Source: Actinomycetota bacterium
Lineage (GTDB): Bacteria; Actinomycetota; Thermoleophilia; Gaiellales; Gaiellaceae
Direction of reading: 5' to 3'
Assembly: GCA_005885565.1 (NCBI GenBank)
Contig: VAXK01000300.1
Span: forward strand, 1 to 8,761
Length of the DNA stretch: 8,761 nucleotides
The first letter of the stretch is position 1, and each line of letters starts with the position of its first letter. A program made the position numbers and the translations under genes. Shown here piece by piece: positions 1 to 6,754 of this stretch. The notes below the pieces were generated by a model. The model was given only the letters and a program-made list of their open reading frames with translations, had not been told where the DNA came from and did no database searches.

Positions 1-1217
1 ACCTGATCGGAGGCGCCGCCTCGGGATGGACGCTGGAGGAGGGCTACCGCGCCGAGGAGGAGGCCGTTGCCGAGCTCCTGCCCGGCCGCCACGCGCAGGC
101 CTCCCTCTACGCCTTCGACCTCGTCGAGCGCCGCGCGAAGCGCCGGCCGCCCTTCGTCGCGAATGCGCCGGTGCGGAGGGTCGAGAAGGTCGGCATCGTC
201 GGCGCGGGGCTCATGGCGCGGCAGATCGCGACCGTCGTCCTGCGCCGGCTGGAGGTGCCGATCGTGCTTCGTGACGTGAGCGGCGAGCAGGTGGAGGAGG
301 CGCTCGCGGAGATCCGCGGCGAGGTCGACCGGCTGGCGGCGAAAGGGCGCTACGACGAGGGGAAGGCCGCCTTCCTCCAGTCGATCGTCACCGCCTCGAC
401 GGCGTACGACGGGTTCGCGGGCTGCGACCTCGTGCTCGAGGCGGTCTTCGAGGAGCTCGGCGTGAAGAAGCAGGTGCTCGCCGAGGTCGAGGAGCTCGTC
501 TCCCCCGAGTGCGTGCTGGCGACGAACACCTCCTCGCTGTCGATCACGGACATGGCCGCCGACCTCAGGCGCCCCGAGCGCGTCGTCGGGATGCACTTCT
601 TCAACCCCGTCGCGCTGATGCCGCTCCTCGAGCTCGTCCGCGCCGCCGAGACGGACGAGGCGACGTTCGCCACCGCGTACGAGGTCGGCTCACGGCTTCG
701 AAAGCGAATGATCGTCGTGCGCGACGCGCCCGGCTTCGTCGTCAACCGCGTCCTGACCCGGCTGACCCGTGTGCTCATGGACGCGCTCGAGCACGGCAAT
801 TCCGCCGAGGAGACCGACGAGGCGATCCTCGGGCTCGGGATGCCGATGGCCCCGTCGGTCCTGCTGGCGATGGTCGGGCCGCGGGTCGCGAACCACGTGC
901 TCGAGACGATGCACGCCGCTTTTCCCGACCGCTTCCCCCTCTCGCCGACGCTCGCCAACTTCACCCGGGGCGACGAGGAGATCGTCGTCGTCGAGCATGC
1001 GCCGCGCACGGTGGAGGAGATCCGCCGCGACGCCTTGGAGGCGGTCGCGGACGAGATCCACCGCCTGCTCGAGGAGGGCGTCGCCGCCGAGGCGGCCGAC
1101 GTCGACACGGCGCTCCTCCTGGGCGCCGGCTGGCCGTTCTTCCTGGGTGGGATCACGAAGTACCTGGACCAGACCGGCGTCTCCGAGCGGCTCTTCGCGG
1201 AACCATTCCACGCGTAG
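1..1217 (+). CDS. fadB: FadB/FadJ-type bifunctional enoyl-CoA hydratase / 3-hydroxyacyl-CoA dehydrogenase, C-terminal part (5' truncated by window)
   Basis: The frame is open from base 3 with no stop before 1215-1217, so 404 residues are visible and the gene begins outside the window. The GTG at 171 is internal. Bases 3-170 encode the end of the crotonase (hydratase) domain and the linker; a stretch reading GYRAEEEAVAELL is typical of that junction in FadB/FadJ proteins. Next comes the NAD-binding Rossmann domain with GAGLMA at 201-218. The catalytic pair follows: His of GMHFFNP at 594 and Glu at 630, twelve residues apart as in known 3-hydroxyacyl-CoA dehydrogenases. Two C-terminal dehydrogenase domains follow (GFVVNRVL, then LLGAGWPFFLGG near the end). 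Known role of the family: hydrate enoyl-CoA, then oxidise (S)-3-hydroxyacyl-CoA to 3-ketoacyl-CoA with NAD+ in cytosolic beta-oxidation. The third Rossmann glycine is Ala, which I recall from mycobacterial FadB. A thiolase (fadA) gene upstream is likely but not visible. Confidence 0.93.
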   Translation, partial: LIGGAASGWTLEEGYRAEEEAVAELLPGRHAQASLYAFDLVERRAKRRPPFVANAPVRRVEKVGIVGAGLMARQIATVVLRRLEVPIVLRDVSGEQVEEALAEIRGEVDRLAAKGRYDEGKAAFLQSIVTASTAYDGFAGCDLVLEAVFEELGVKKQVLAEVEELVSPECVLATNTSSLSITDMAADLRRPERVVGMHFFNPVALMPLLELVRAAETDEATFATAYEVGSRLRKRMIVVRDAPGFVVNRVLTRLTRVLMDALEHGNSAEETDEAILGLGMPMAPSVLLAMVGPRVANHVLETMHAAFPDRFPLSPTLANFTRGDEEIVVVEHAPRTVEEIRRDALEAVADEIHRLLEEGVAAEAADVDTALLLGAGWPFFLGGITKYLDQTGVSERLFAEPFHA

Positions 1218-1227
1218 GCTTCCGGAC

Positions 1228-1827
1228 GTGGCCCGCGACGACTACCGGATCCGTGTCGAGCTCCCCGAGGAGGAGCACGCGGCCGGGCTGCTCTCGCGGC
1301 TCGGCCTGGGCTCGCGGGTGCACGAGCTCGCCGAGGAGCTCGAGGGCCGGAAGCTCGCCGTCTCGCAGGACGGCAACGAGCTCTTCGTCTACGCGTCCTC
1401 GGCGGCCGAGGCCGAACGGGCGCGGGCGATCGTAGAAGCCGAGCTCGCCGAAGAAGGCCTCCAGGCGCGTACCGGGCCGGTCGAGCACTGGCTCCACGAC
1501 GAGGAGCGCTGGGACGACGAGCCGAAGGAGCCCTCGCCCGAGGAGGAGTTGCTCGAGGAGGGGATCGCGCCCTGGGAGGTCCGTGTCGAGTGCGACTCGC
1601 TCCGGCAGGCGGAGGAGCTCGCGGCGCAGCTCGAGGCGGACGGCTACGGCGTCCTTCGCCGCTTCAGGTACCTGATCGTCGGCGCGGAGACTCGCGAGGA
1701 GGCCGAGGCGCTCGCGAAGCGGCTTCACGGAGAGGTCGAGCCGAGCTCCGCCTACGTCTGGGAGAACGTTCCCCAGAACCCGTTCGTGGTCTTCGGCGGC
1801 CTGGGCGGGTCGGGGACTCCGTTGTAG
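1228..1827 (+). CDS. Acidic hypothetical protein with two tandem alpha/beta domains
   Basis: 199 residues, unknown function. The GTG start at 1228 is the natural choice: it lies 10 bases after the fadB stop, and the following residues (VARDDYRIRVEL) begin the first predicted strand. There is no clear Shine-Dalgarno, so translation may be coupled to fadB. Residues 6-88 and 115-178 look like two copies of one small strand-helix-strand-strand-helix-strand unit. RIRVEL pairs with EVRVEC, ELAEELEG with ELAAQLEA, LFVYASSAAEAERA with LIVGAETREEAEAL, and VEHWL with AYVWE. A very acidic linker (about 91-112) joins them. The tail PFVVFGGLGGSGTPL (185-199) is glycine-rich and hydrophobic. No signal peptide or membrane helix is visible, so it is probably cytosolic. 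The fold guess (ferredoxin-like, ACT- or SPOR-like) is inference from the pattern; I recognise no catalytic residues. Confidence 0.82.
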   Translation: MARDDYRIRVELPEEEHAAGLLSRLGLGSRVHELAEELEGRKLAVSQDGNELFVYASSAAEAERARAIVEAELAEEGLQARTGPVEHWLHDEERWDDEPKEPSPEEELLEEGIAPWEVRVECDSLRQAEELAAQLEADGYGVLRRFRYLIVGAETREEAEALAKRLHGEVEPSSAYVWENVPQNPFVVFGGLGGSGTPL

Positions 1828-1831
1828 GGGT

Positions 1832-1837
1832 TATACT
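1832..1837 (+). promoter_or_regulatory. Possible -10 element for the helicase gene
   Basis: TATACT stands out in a very GC-rich stretch, directly after the stop codon at 1827 and about 83 bases before the helicase ATG. It matches the sigma-70/SigA -10 consensus in five of six positions. No convincing -35 box lies 16-18 bases upstream (the bases there read close to GTCGGG), so this is a weak promoter call. If real, transcription would start near 1844 and give a leader of about 75 bases containing the two inverted repeats described below. Confidence 0.3.
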
Positions 1838-1848
1838 GCGACAAGCCG

Positions 1849-1878
1849 CCCGCTCCAGGGGCCCTGAGAGCGAGCGGG
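1849..1878 (+). repeat. Inverted repeat in the helicase leader (hairpin 1)
   Basis: CCCGCTC (1849-1855) is complementary to GAGCGGG (1872-1878). An alternative pairing is CGCTCCAGG (1851-1859) with CCTG-A-GAGCG (1863-1872, one bulged A), leaving a three-base loop. Either makes a strong GC hairpin. No T-run follows, so it is not a standard intrinsic terminator for the upstream gene. A G-rich run at 1876-1881 directly after it could act as a Shine-Dalgarno for the alternative TTG start at 1893. Confidence 0.45.
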
Positions 1879-1891
1879 GGACCTCACTGAA

Positions 1892-1926
1892 GTTGCAGCA
1901 CCTGAAGCGTGCTGCACAGATGCAAC
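1892..1926 (+). repeat. Inverted repeats around the helicase start codon (hairpin 2, with a competing outer stem)
   Basis: TGCAGCAC (1894-1901) and GTGCTGCA (1909-1916) are a perfect 8-base inverted repeat with a 7-base loop, ending three bases before the ATG at 1920. A second pair, GTTGCA (1892-1897) with TGCAAC (1921-1926), overlaps the first and would bury the start codon. The long inner stem and the outer stem share bases 1894-1897, so they cannot both form fully. This could tune translation, but the structure is seen only as sequence complementarity. If translation starts at TTG 1893, the repeat is coding instead. Confidence 0.45.
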
Positions 1927-4454
1927 AGACCACCGATCATCCGACGACAGCGCCGGAGAGCGGGCTCGAAGCCTTAGCGCTCCGCGCAGAAGCCTGGGCA
2001 GGCGAGGCGTTCCTGCACAACGGGGAGGACCCCGAGCAGGTTCTCGCCCCCGGCACCGCGCGCAGGCGCGCGCTCGACGACGCCCTGGCCGAGATCGACG
2101 CCGGCGCGCCCGAGCCCTCCCAGGGCTGGAAGGTTCGCTACGGGCTCATGCTCGGCCTCGAGCGCATCCTGAGCGACCGGCCGCCGCGGCTCGCCTCAGG
2201 CACAGAGCTGCGACGCCACCAGATCGACGCGCTCGCCGGGATGCTCACGGAGCTCATCGCGGCCGCCCAGGCGGACGAGGCGCCGCCGAACGGGAACGGC
2301 GCGGCGCTCGAGGAGGTCGAGCCCGACGAGGAGGACGAAGAGCCGGACGAGCTCGCCGCGGAGGAGGAGGCCGACGAGCCCGTCGCAGGCCCCGACCCCG
2401 GCGCGGTTCGCCGCTACCGCTTCCGGCATCCGACCGCCTCGGGCAAGACGATCGCCGCAGCGGGGTTCGTCGACGCCGCGCGCTCGCTCGGCGTCCTGAT
2501 CCTCACGCACCGTCGGCTGCTCGTCTCCCAGTTCCAGCGCGACCTGCGCCAGGAAGGCTACGGCGAGCGCTTCAGCGACCCGGTCGAGCGCGGCCAAGAG
2601 CCGCCTGTCCGGAACCCGCTCACGATCCAGACGTACGCCTGGTTCGCGCGCCACGTCGGCGACCTGAACCGAACCGCGTACCAGCTCGTGATCTGCGACG
2701 AGGCGCACACGGCGCTCGGCGAGAAGACGAGCGCGGCGATCCGCAGCTTTCCCGAGCCCATCTACATCGGGATGACGGCGACCGAGCAGCTGATCGCGAA
2801 GCAGGTCTCCGACGTCTTCCCCGCCTCGGTGGACGACCTGCCGCTCGCCGACGCGGCCCGGCGCGGCCTGATCGCGCCGCTTCGCTGCCTGCGCGTGCCG
2901 CCCGTCGCCGCGATCCACTCGGTGCCGATCGTCGGCGGCGACTTCGAGGAACGCGCGCTGGCCCAGGCCCTCGACCACCAGGCCCTGAACCAGGCGGCCG
3001 CGAGCCTCTACCGAGACCGCTTCGACTCGACGCCCGGAATCGTCTACGCGGCGGGCGTCGACCACGCCTACAACCTGGCGAAGGAGTTCCGCGCGGCCGG
3101 GCTCAAGGCCGAGGCCGTGAGCGGCCGCACGCCGCCCGTGAAGCTCGCCGAGACGCTCGCCGCCTACGAGCGCGGCGAGATCAACGTCCTCATCAACGCG
3201 ATGCTGCTCGCCGAGGGCTGGAACTCGCCGCGCGCGACGGTCTGCATGCACCTCGCGCCGACGGCGAGCCGCCGCGTCTACCAGCAGCGCGTCGGCCGGA
3301 TCATGCGCATCCACCCGCGCAAGGAGGCCGGTGTCGTCGTGGACTTCGTGCCGAAGGGCGCGACGCACCACGAGCGCGTCGTCTCGCTGCACTCGCTCCT
3401 CGACTCCGACTTCTACCGCGAGGGAGCACGCGTGACGCCGGCGCCGCGCCGCCGCGTCCAGCGCCGCGCGCGCCGCAAGCTGACGCCGGCGCCCTGGCTC
3501 GTCCCGGTCACGCCGGACGTGAAGCGGCGCCTGGCCGTGATCGCCCGCGAGTGGCAGCGGATCGACCCGAAGTACCTCGACGAAGACGAGCAGCGCTTCT
3601 GGGCGACGATCGCCGGGCGGCAGATCCGCTTCGACGAGCGCGCCGAGTTCGCCCGCAAGCTCACCGACCGCGGCGCGAGCCGAGCCTGCCTGGAGCAGTT
3701 CCTCGCCACCTGCGCAGCCGAGAACCCGAATCGGCGGCTTCGGATGACGGCCCTCGCCGACCGCGTCGCCATGGTCGTCGAGCGCGCCGACTTCGACGAT
3801 CTCGTCACGCTCGTCACGCAGGCGCCGACCTGGGAGAAGGACCGGCTCCAGGGCGTGCGCATCCTCCTGCGGGCGCTCGCCGAGGGGAAAGCCGACGCGC
3901 CCGAGCAGATCCTCGCCCGCTGGACGTGGCGGCTCGCACGCGCCACCCGCAAGGTGCAGGACCGGCGCGCGAGCGCCGAGTTCCCCGAGGCCAAGAGGTT
4001 GCTCGGCGCACTCGCGAACTCGCGCGGCCATCGGCACGAGGAGAACGCGGCGAAGCTCGTGAACGCCGCGCTCGAGCAGCCGGTGCAGGTCGGCGCGGCG
4101 CTCCTCGCCTCCGCCGAGGGCTACACGCCGCGCTCGAACCAGCTGATCGACGCGGCGCGGGAGCGGATCGCTCCGCTCCCCGAGATCGCCGCGGCGCTCG
4201 CCGAGAACCTGCCCGCGCCGAAGGCGCAGCCCGGGCGGTCACGGCGCCGGCGGCGGCGCAAGCGCGGCGGGCAGCGGCAGGCCCAGGCGCAGCAGGCGCA
4301 GGCACAGCAGCAAGGGCAGGCGACGCAAGAGCCGCAGGCCGAGCCCGCGGATCCGTCGGCGGACGACCGGCCGAGGCGGCGCCGGCGGCGCAGGTCACGC
4401 GACAACGGCGCGGCGCCCGAGCCGGTCGACGTCACAGAAGCGGCAGAGGCGTAA
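1920..4454 (+). CDS. Superfamily 2 DEAH-type helicase with acidic insert and Arg/Gln-rich C-terminal tail
   Basis: 844 residues. Helicase motifs in order: RRHQ (98-101); Walker A PTASGKT (171-177, Lys176); DEAH (260-263); TAT (286-288, motif III); LLAEGWNSP (429-437, motif V); and QQRVGRIMR (455-463, motif VI, Arg460 and Arg463 being the likely arginine fingers). The core is thus complete and should hydrolyse ATP and translocate on nucleic acid; it resembles the broad SSL2/type III Res group. Oddities: residues 131-159 are nearly all Glu/Asp/Pro/Ala and push RRHQ about 70 residues away from Walker A. About 300 residues after motif VI are mostly helical-looking and unrecognised. The tail has two arginine tracts (775-780 and 819-825) flanking a Gln/Ala repeat, typical of disordered RNA-binding tails. 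ATG 1920 has no Shine-Dalgarno; TTG 1893 (nine residues more) is the alternative. Substrate, DNA or RNA, cannot be decided. dipZ follows 35 bases later. Confidence 0.9.
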   Translation: MQQTTDHPTTAPESGLEALALRAEAWAGEAFLHNGEDPEQVLAPGTARRRALDDALAEIDAGAPEPSQGWKVRYGLMLGLERILSDRPPRLASGTELRRHQIDALAGMLTELIAAAQADEAPPNGNGAALEEVEPDEEDEEPDELAAEEEADEPVAGPDPGAVRRYRFRHPTASGKTIAAAGFVDAARSLGVLILTHRRLLVSQFQRDLRQEGYGERFSDPVERGQEPPVRNPLTIQTYAWFARHVGDLNRTAYQLVICDEAHTALGEKTSAAIRSFPEPIYIGMTATEQLIAKQVSDVFPASVDDLPLADAARRGLIAPLRCLRVPPVAAIHSVPIVGGDFEERALAQALDHQALNQAAASLYRDRFDSTPGIVYAAGVDHAYNLAKEFRAAGLKAEAVSGRTPPVKLAETLAAYERGEINVLINAMLLAEGWNSPRATVCMHLAPTASRRVYQQRVGRIMRIHPRKEAGVVVDFVPKGATHHERVVSLHSLLDSDFYREGARVTPAPRRRVQRRARRKLTPAPWLVPVTPDVKRRLAVIAREWQRIDPKYLDEDEQRFWATIAGRQIRFDERAEFARKLTDRGASRACLEQFLATCAAENPNRRLRMTALADRVAMVVERADFDDLVTLVTQAPTWEKDRLQGVRILLRALAEGKADAPEQILARWTWRLARATRKVQDRRASAEFPEAKRLLGALANSRGHRHEENAAKLVNAALEQPVQVGAALLASAEGYTPRSNQLIDAARERIAPLPEIAAALAENLPAPKAQPGRSRRRRRRKRGGQRQAQAQQAQAQQQGQATQEPQAEPADPSADDRPRRRRRRRSRDNGAAPEPVDVTEAAEA
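4272..4319 (+). repeat. CAG/GCG codon repeat in the helicase tail
   Basis: Sixteen consecutive codons are almost only CAG/CAA (Gln) and GCN (Ala), with one Arg and one Gly, between the two arginine tracts. It is a degenerate in-frame triplet repeat that probably varies in length between strains by slippage without shifting the frame. It encodes a flexible Gln/Ala spacer. Confidence 0.6.
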
Positions 4455-4489
4455 CGAACCCAGCAGCTACGGGCACTATCTGAAAGCGG

Positions 4490-6121
4490 ATGGTGCTGCT
4501 CCTCCTGATCGGCTTCGTCGCGGGCGTCGTCACCGCGATCTCGCCGTGCGTCCTTCCCGTGCTGCCGATCCTGCTCGCCGGCGGCGCGGCCGGTGGGCGG
4601 CGACGGCCCTACGCGATCATCGCCGGCCTCGTCCTGAGCTTCACCGTCTTCACGCTCACGGCCGCGTGGATCATCGACCGGCTCGGGCTGCCGGACGACT
4701 TCCTTCGGAACGCGGCGCTCGTCCTGCTCTTCGTCGTCGCGGCCACGTTGCTCGTCCCCCGTCTCGGCGAGCTTCTCGAGCGGCCCCTCCTTCCTCTGAC
4801 TCGCCGTCGGCCCGCAGGGTCGGGCGGAGGCTTCGTCCTCGGCTTGAGCCTCGGGCTCGTCTTCGTCCCTTGTGCGGGGCCGATCTTCAGCTACGTCGCC
4901 GTCCGCGCGGGCAGCGAGCACCTGAACTCGAAGGCCGTGCTCCTGATCGTCGCCTACTCGCTCGGAGCTGCCGTCCCGATGCTGCTCGTCGCACTCGGCG
5001 GTCGCGGCATCTCCTCGAGGTTGAGAGGTCCGCTCGTCCGTCCGGCGCTCGGAGTCGTGATGGCGCTCGCGGGCCTTGCGATCGTCTTCAACCTCGACAC
5101 GAAGGCGCAGACCGCCCTCGGCGGCTACACGAACACGATCCAGGGATGGTTCGAGCGCACCGACTACGTGAAGCGCCATCTGAACGGCGGCGGCCCGAAG
5201 CTCGTCTCGGCGGCGACGAGCGCCCAGCTCGCCGACTACGGCCGCGCGCCCGACTTCAGCCACATCGCGGACTGGCTCAACACGCCCGGCGACCGGCCGC
5301 TCTCGCTCGCCTCGCTCCGCGGAAAGGTCGTGCTGATCGACTTCTGGACGTACTCCTGCATCAACTGCCTGCGCACGCTCCCGCACCTCGAGGCGTGGGA
5401 CCGGGCGTACCGCAAGGACGGGCTCGTCATCGTCGGCGTCCACACGCCGGAGTTCGCGTTCGAGCACTCGCTGTCGAACGTGCGCGAGGCGACGCGGCGG
5501 CTCGGCGTCCGCTACCCGGTGGCGCTCGACAACGGATACGCGACCTGGGACGCCTACTCCAACCAGTACTGGCCCGCGGAGTACCTCCTCGACCGGCGCG
5601 GCCACCTGCGGCATTACCACTTCGGCGAGGGTGAGTACGGCCGGACGGAGCAACTGATCCGCCAGCTCCTGGCGCCCGGACGGGCGCGCCTCCCGACTTC
5701 GACTGCGACCGCCGACCGGACGCCGATGGCCGTCATGACGCCCGAGTCGTACCTCGGCTACGAGCGGCTCGACCGCTACGCGGGGAGCGGAATCACCCGC
5801 AACCGGTTCGCAACGTATCGCTTCCCTACGAAGCTGCCGCTCGACGAGCTCGCGTACGGCGGGTCATGGCTCGTCGGCGGCGAGCGGATCATGGCCGGGC
5901 GGGACGCACGCCTCCGGCTCCACTTCCACGCGCGCGACGTCTACCTCGTGCTCGGCGGGAGCGGCACCGTGCATGTGCTCGTCGACGGCCGTACCGCCGG
6001 CAAGGCGCGGGTGACGGGCGACCGGCTCTACACCCTCGTCTCCGGCAAGAAGCTCCGCGAAGGCCTGCTCGAGCTCCGCTTCAGCCCCGGGGTCGGGGCC
6101 TACGCCTTCACGTTCGGATAG
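4490..6121 (+). CDS. dipZ: DipZ-like protein: CcdA membrane domain + TlpA-like thioredoxin + C-terminal beta-sandwich
   Basis: 543 residues in three parts. Residues 1-205 form a CcdA/DsbD-type membrane domain with about six helices (roughly 2-28, 40-62, 73-92, 114-138, 148-170, 183-201). Its two redox cysteines are in SPCVLP (Cys20) and VPCAGP (Cys128). Residues about 250-385 are an extracytoplasmic thioredoxin with active site WTYSCINC (Cys290 and Cys293) and a likely cis-proline at Pro362 (YWPAEY). Residues about 410-543 are the C-terminal domain of DipZ proteins, with FHARDVYLVLG and the ending AYAFTFG. Known role of the family: pass electrons from cytosolic thioredoxin across the membrane to a periplasmic thioredoxin-like domain for cytochrome c maturation or disulfide reduction. 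It is shorter than M. tuberculosis DipZ. The start could be ATG 4490 or GTG 4493; GAAAG (4482-4486) fits the GTG better. All redox residues are present. Confidence 0.93.
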   Translation: MVLLLLIGFVAGVVTAISPCVLPVLPILLAGGAAGGRRRPYAIIAGLVLSFTVFTLTAAWIIDRLGLPDDFLRNAALVLLFVVAATLLVPRLGELLERPLLPLTRRRPAGSGGGFVLGLSLGLVFVPCAGPIFSYVAVRAGSEHLNSKAVLLIVAYSLGAAVPMLLVALGGRGISSRLRGPLVRPALGVVMALAGLAIVFNLDTKAQTALGGYTNTIQGWFERTDYVKRHLNGGGPKLVSAATSAQLADYGRAPDFSHIADWLNTPGDRPLSLASLRGKVVLIDFWTYSCINCLRTLPHLEAWDRAYRKDGLVIVGVHTPEFAFEHSLSNVREATRRLGVRYPVALDNGYATWDAYSNQYWPAEYLLDRRGHLRHYHFGEGEYGRTEQLIRQLLAPGRARLPTSTATADRTPMAVMTPESYLGYERLDRYAGSGITRNRFATYRFPTKLPLDELAYGGSWLVGGERIMAGRDARLRLHFHARDVYLVLGGSGTVHVLVDGRTAGKARVTGDRLYTLVSGKKLREGLLELRFSPGVGAYAFTFG

Positions 6122-6127
6122 CGCGAG

Positions 6128-6754
6128 GTGAAGCCTCGAGACGCAAGCGCCTGGCTGCTCGATCTCGGCGGCGTCCTGACCGACGATGTGTGGCAGAGGA
6201 TGGTGCTGACGCCTGGCGAGGGGCTCGCCGACCGCCTCGGCATAGATCGGCAAGCGGCCGAGGCGGCGGGGACTCAGCTCTGGGAGCGGTATGCCGTCCG
6301 GCCCGAGGCGGACGAGGATGAGTACTGGCGCGATCTCGCAACGCTCGTGGGCGTCCCGATCCCCTCGAGCCTCGTCAGCGAGACAGAGCAGAAGCTCGTT
6401 CGCGCCAACCCGGAAAGCTCCGCCCTTGTTTGGGCCCTCGAAGAGCGCCGGGCTCGGATCGGCGTGCTCTCGAACAACACGGCGTTCTGGTATCCAAAGC
6501 AGGCCCGGCTGGCCGGAATCGAGCATGCGGTCGACCCCGAGCTGGTCTTCCTCTCGTTCCGAGCTAGAGTCACGAAGGAGGACGTTCCGGGCTTGTTCGA
6601 GGTGGCAGCGAATCGAGTGCCTGCTCTGGCGGCCACGGTCGTCGTCGATGACCAGCTCGAGTTGGTTCGTCAGGCGCGGCGCGTGGGCTTCCGGGCGATT
6701 CACTATCCGCCCGACTGGAGCCGGTCCCTCGTAGATCACCTGCTTCCGCGATGA
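6128..6754 (+). CDS. HAD-superfamily hydrolase (subfamily IA, YihX-like)
   Basis: 208 residues, starting at GTG 6128, six bases after the dipZ stop; GGATAG at 6116-6121 is a plausible ribosome binding site. HAD motifs: motif I LDLGGVLTD with nucleophile Asp12; motif II VLSNN with Ser115; motif III Lys150 in VTKEDVPGLF; motif IV VVVDDQ with Asp174 and Asp175. A helical cap lies between motif I and motif II (about 20-95). The second Asp of motif I (the usual general acid) is Gly14, as in the DLGN/DLGG proteins of the YihX group. The family dephosphorylates small phosphorylated metabolites in the cytosol; the substrate cannot be read from the sequence. A dehalogenase-like activity is possible but less likely. 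Its end overlaps the next gene by four bases, so the two are probably translated together. Codon choice is somewhat less GC-biased than in the helicase gene. Confidence 0.87.
   Translation: MKPRDASAWLLDLGGVLTDDVWQRMVLTPGEGLADRLGIDRQAAEAAGTQLWERYAVRPEADEDEYWRDLATLVGVPIPSSLVSETEQKLVRANPESSALVWALEERRARIGVLSNNTAFWYPKQARLAGIEHAVDPELVFLSFRARVTKEDVPGLFEVAANRVPALAATVVVDDQLELVRQARRVGFRAIHYPPDWSRSLVDHLLPR

Noticed and set aside
171..1217. A stand-alone 348-residue 3-hydroxyacyl-CoA dehydrogenase starting at GTG 171
   Set aside because: The frame stays open to base 3 and encodes the end of a crotonase domain and its linker, so GTG 171 is an internal codon of a larger fusion protein.
769..1827. A longer version of the 199-residue protein starting at ATG 769
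   Set aside because: It would overlap the fadB coding region by about 450 bases, and the added residues are a Ser/Arg-rich out-of-frame translation of fadB.
1590..1919. Helicase extended upstream to ATG 1590
   Set aside because: It would overlap the 199-residue gene in another frame, and the extra residues are Arg/Gly-rich out-of-frame sequence. Only TTG 1893 remains as a credible alternative start.
2196..4037. 613-residue open frame on the minus strand inside the helicase gene
   Set aside because: Its composition is Arg/Ala/Asp/Val-rich without motifs, and the opposite strand encodes a full set of helicase motifs. It is a by-product of GC-rich codon use.
4121..5653. 510-residue minus-strand open frame spanning the helicase end and dipZ
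   Set aside because: Low-complexity Arg/Glu/Asp-rich translation crossing two well-supported genes; no family resemblance.
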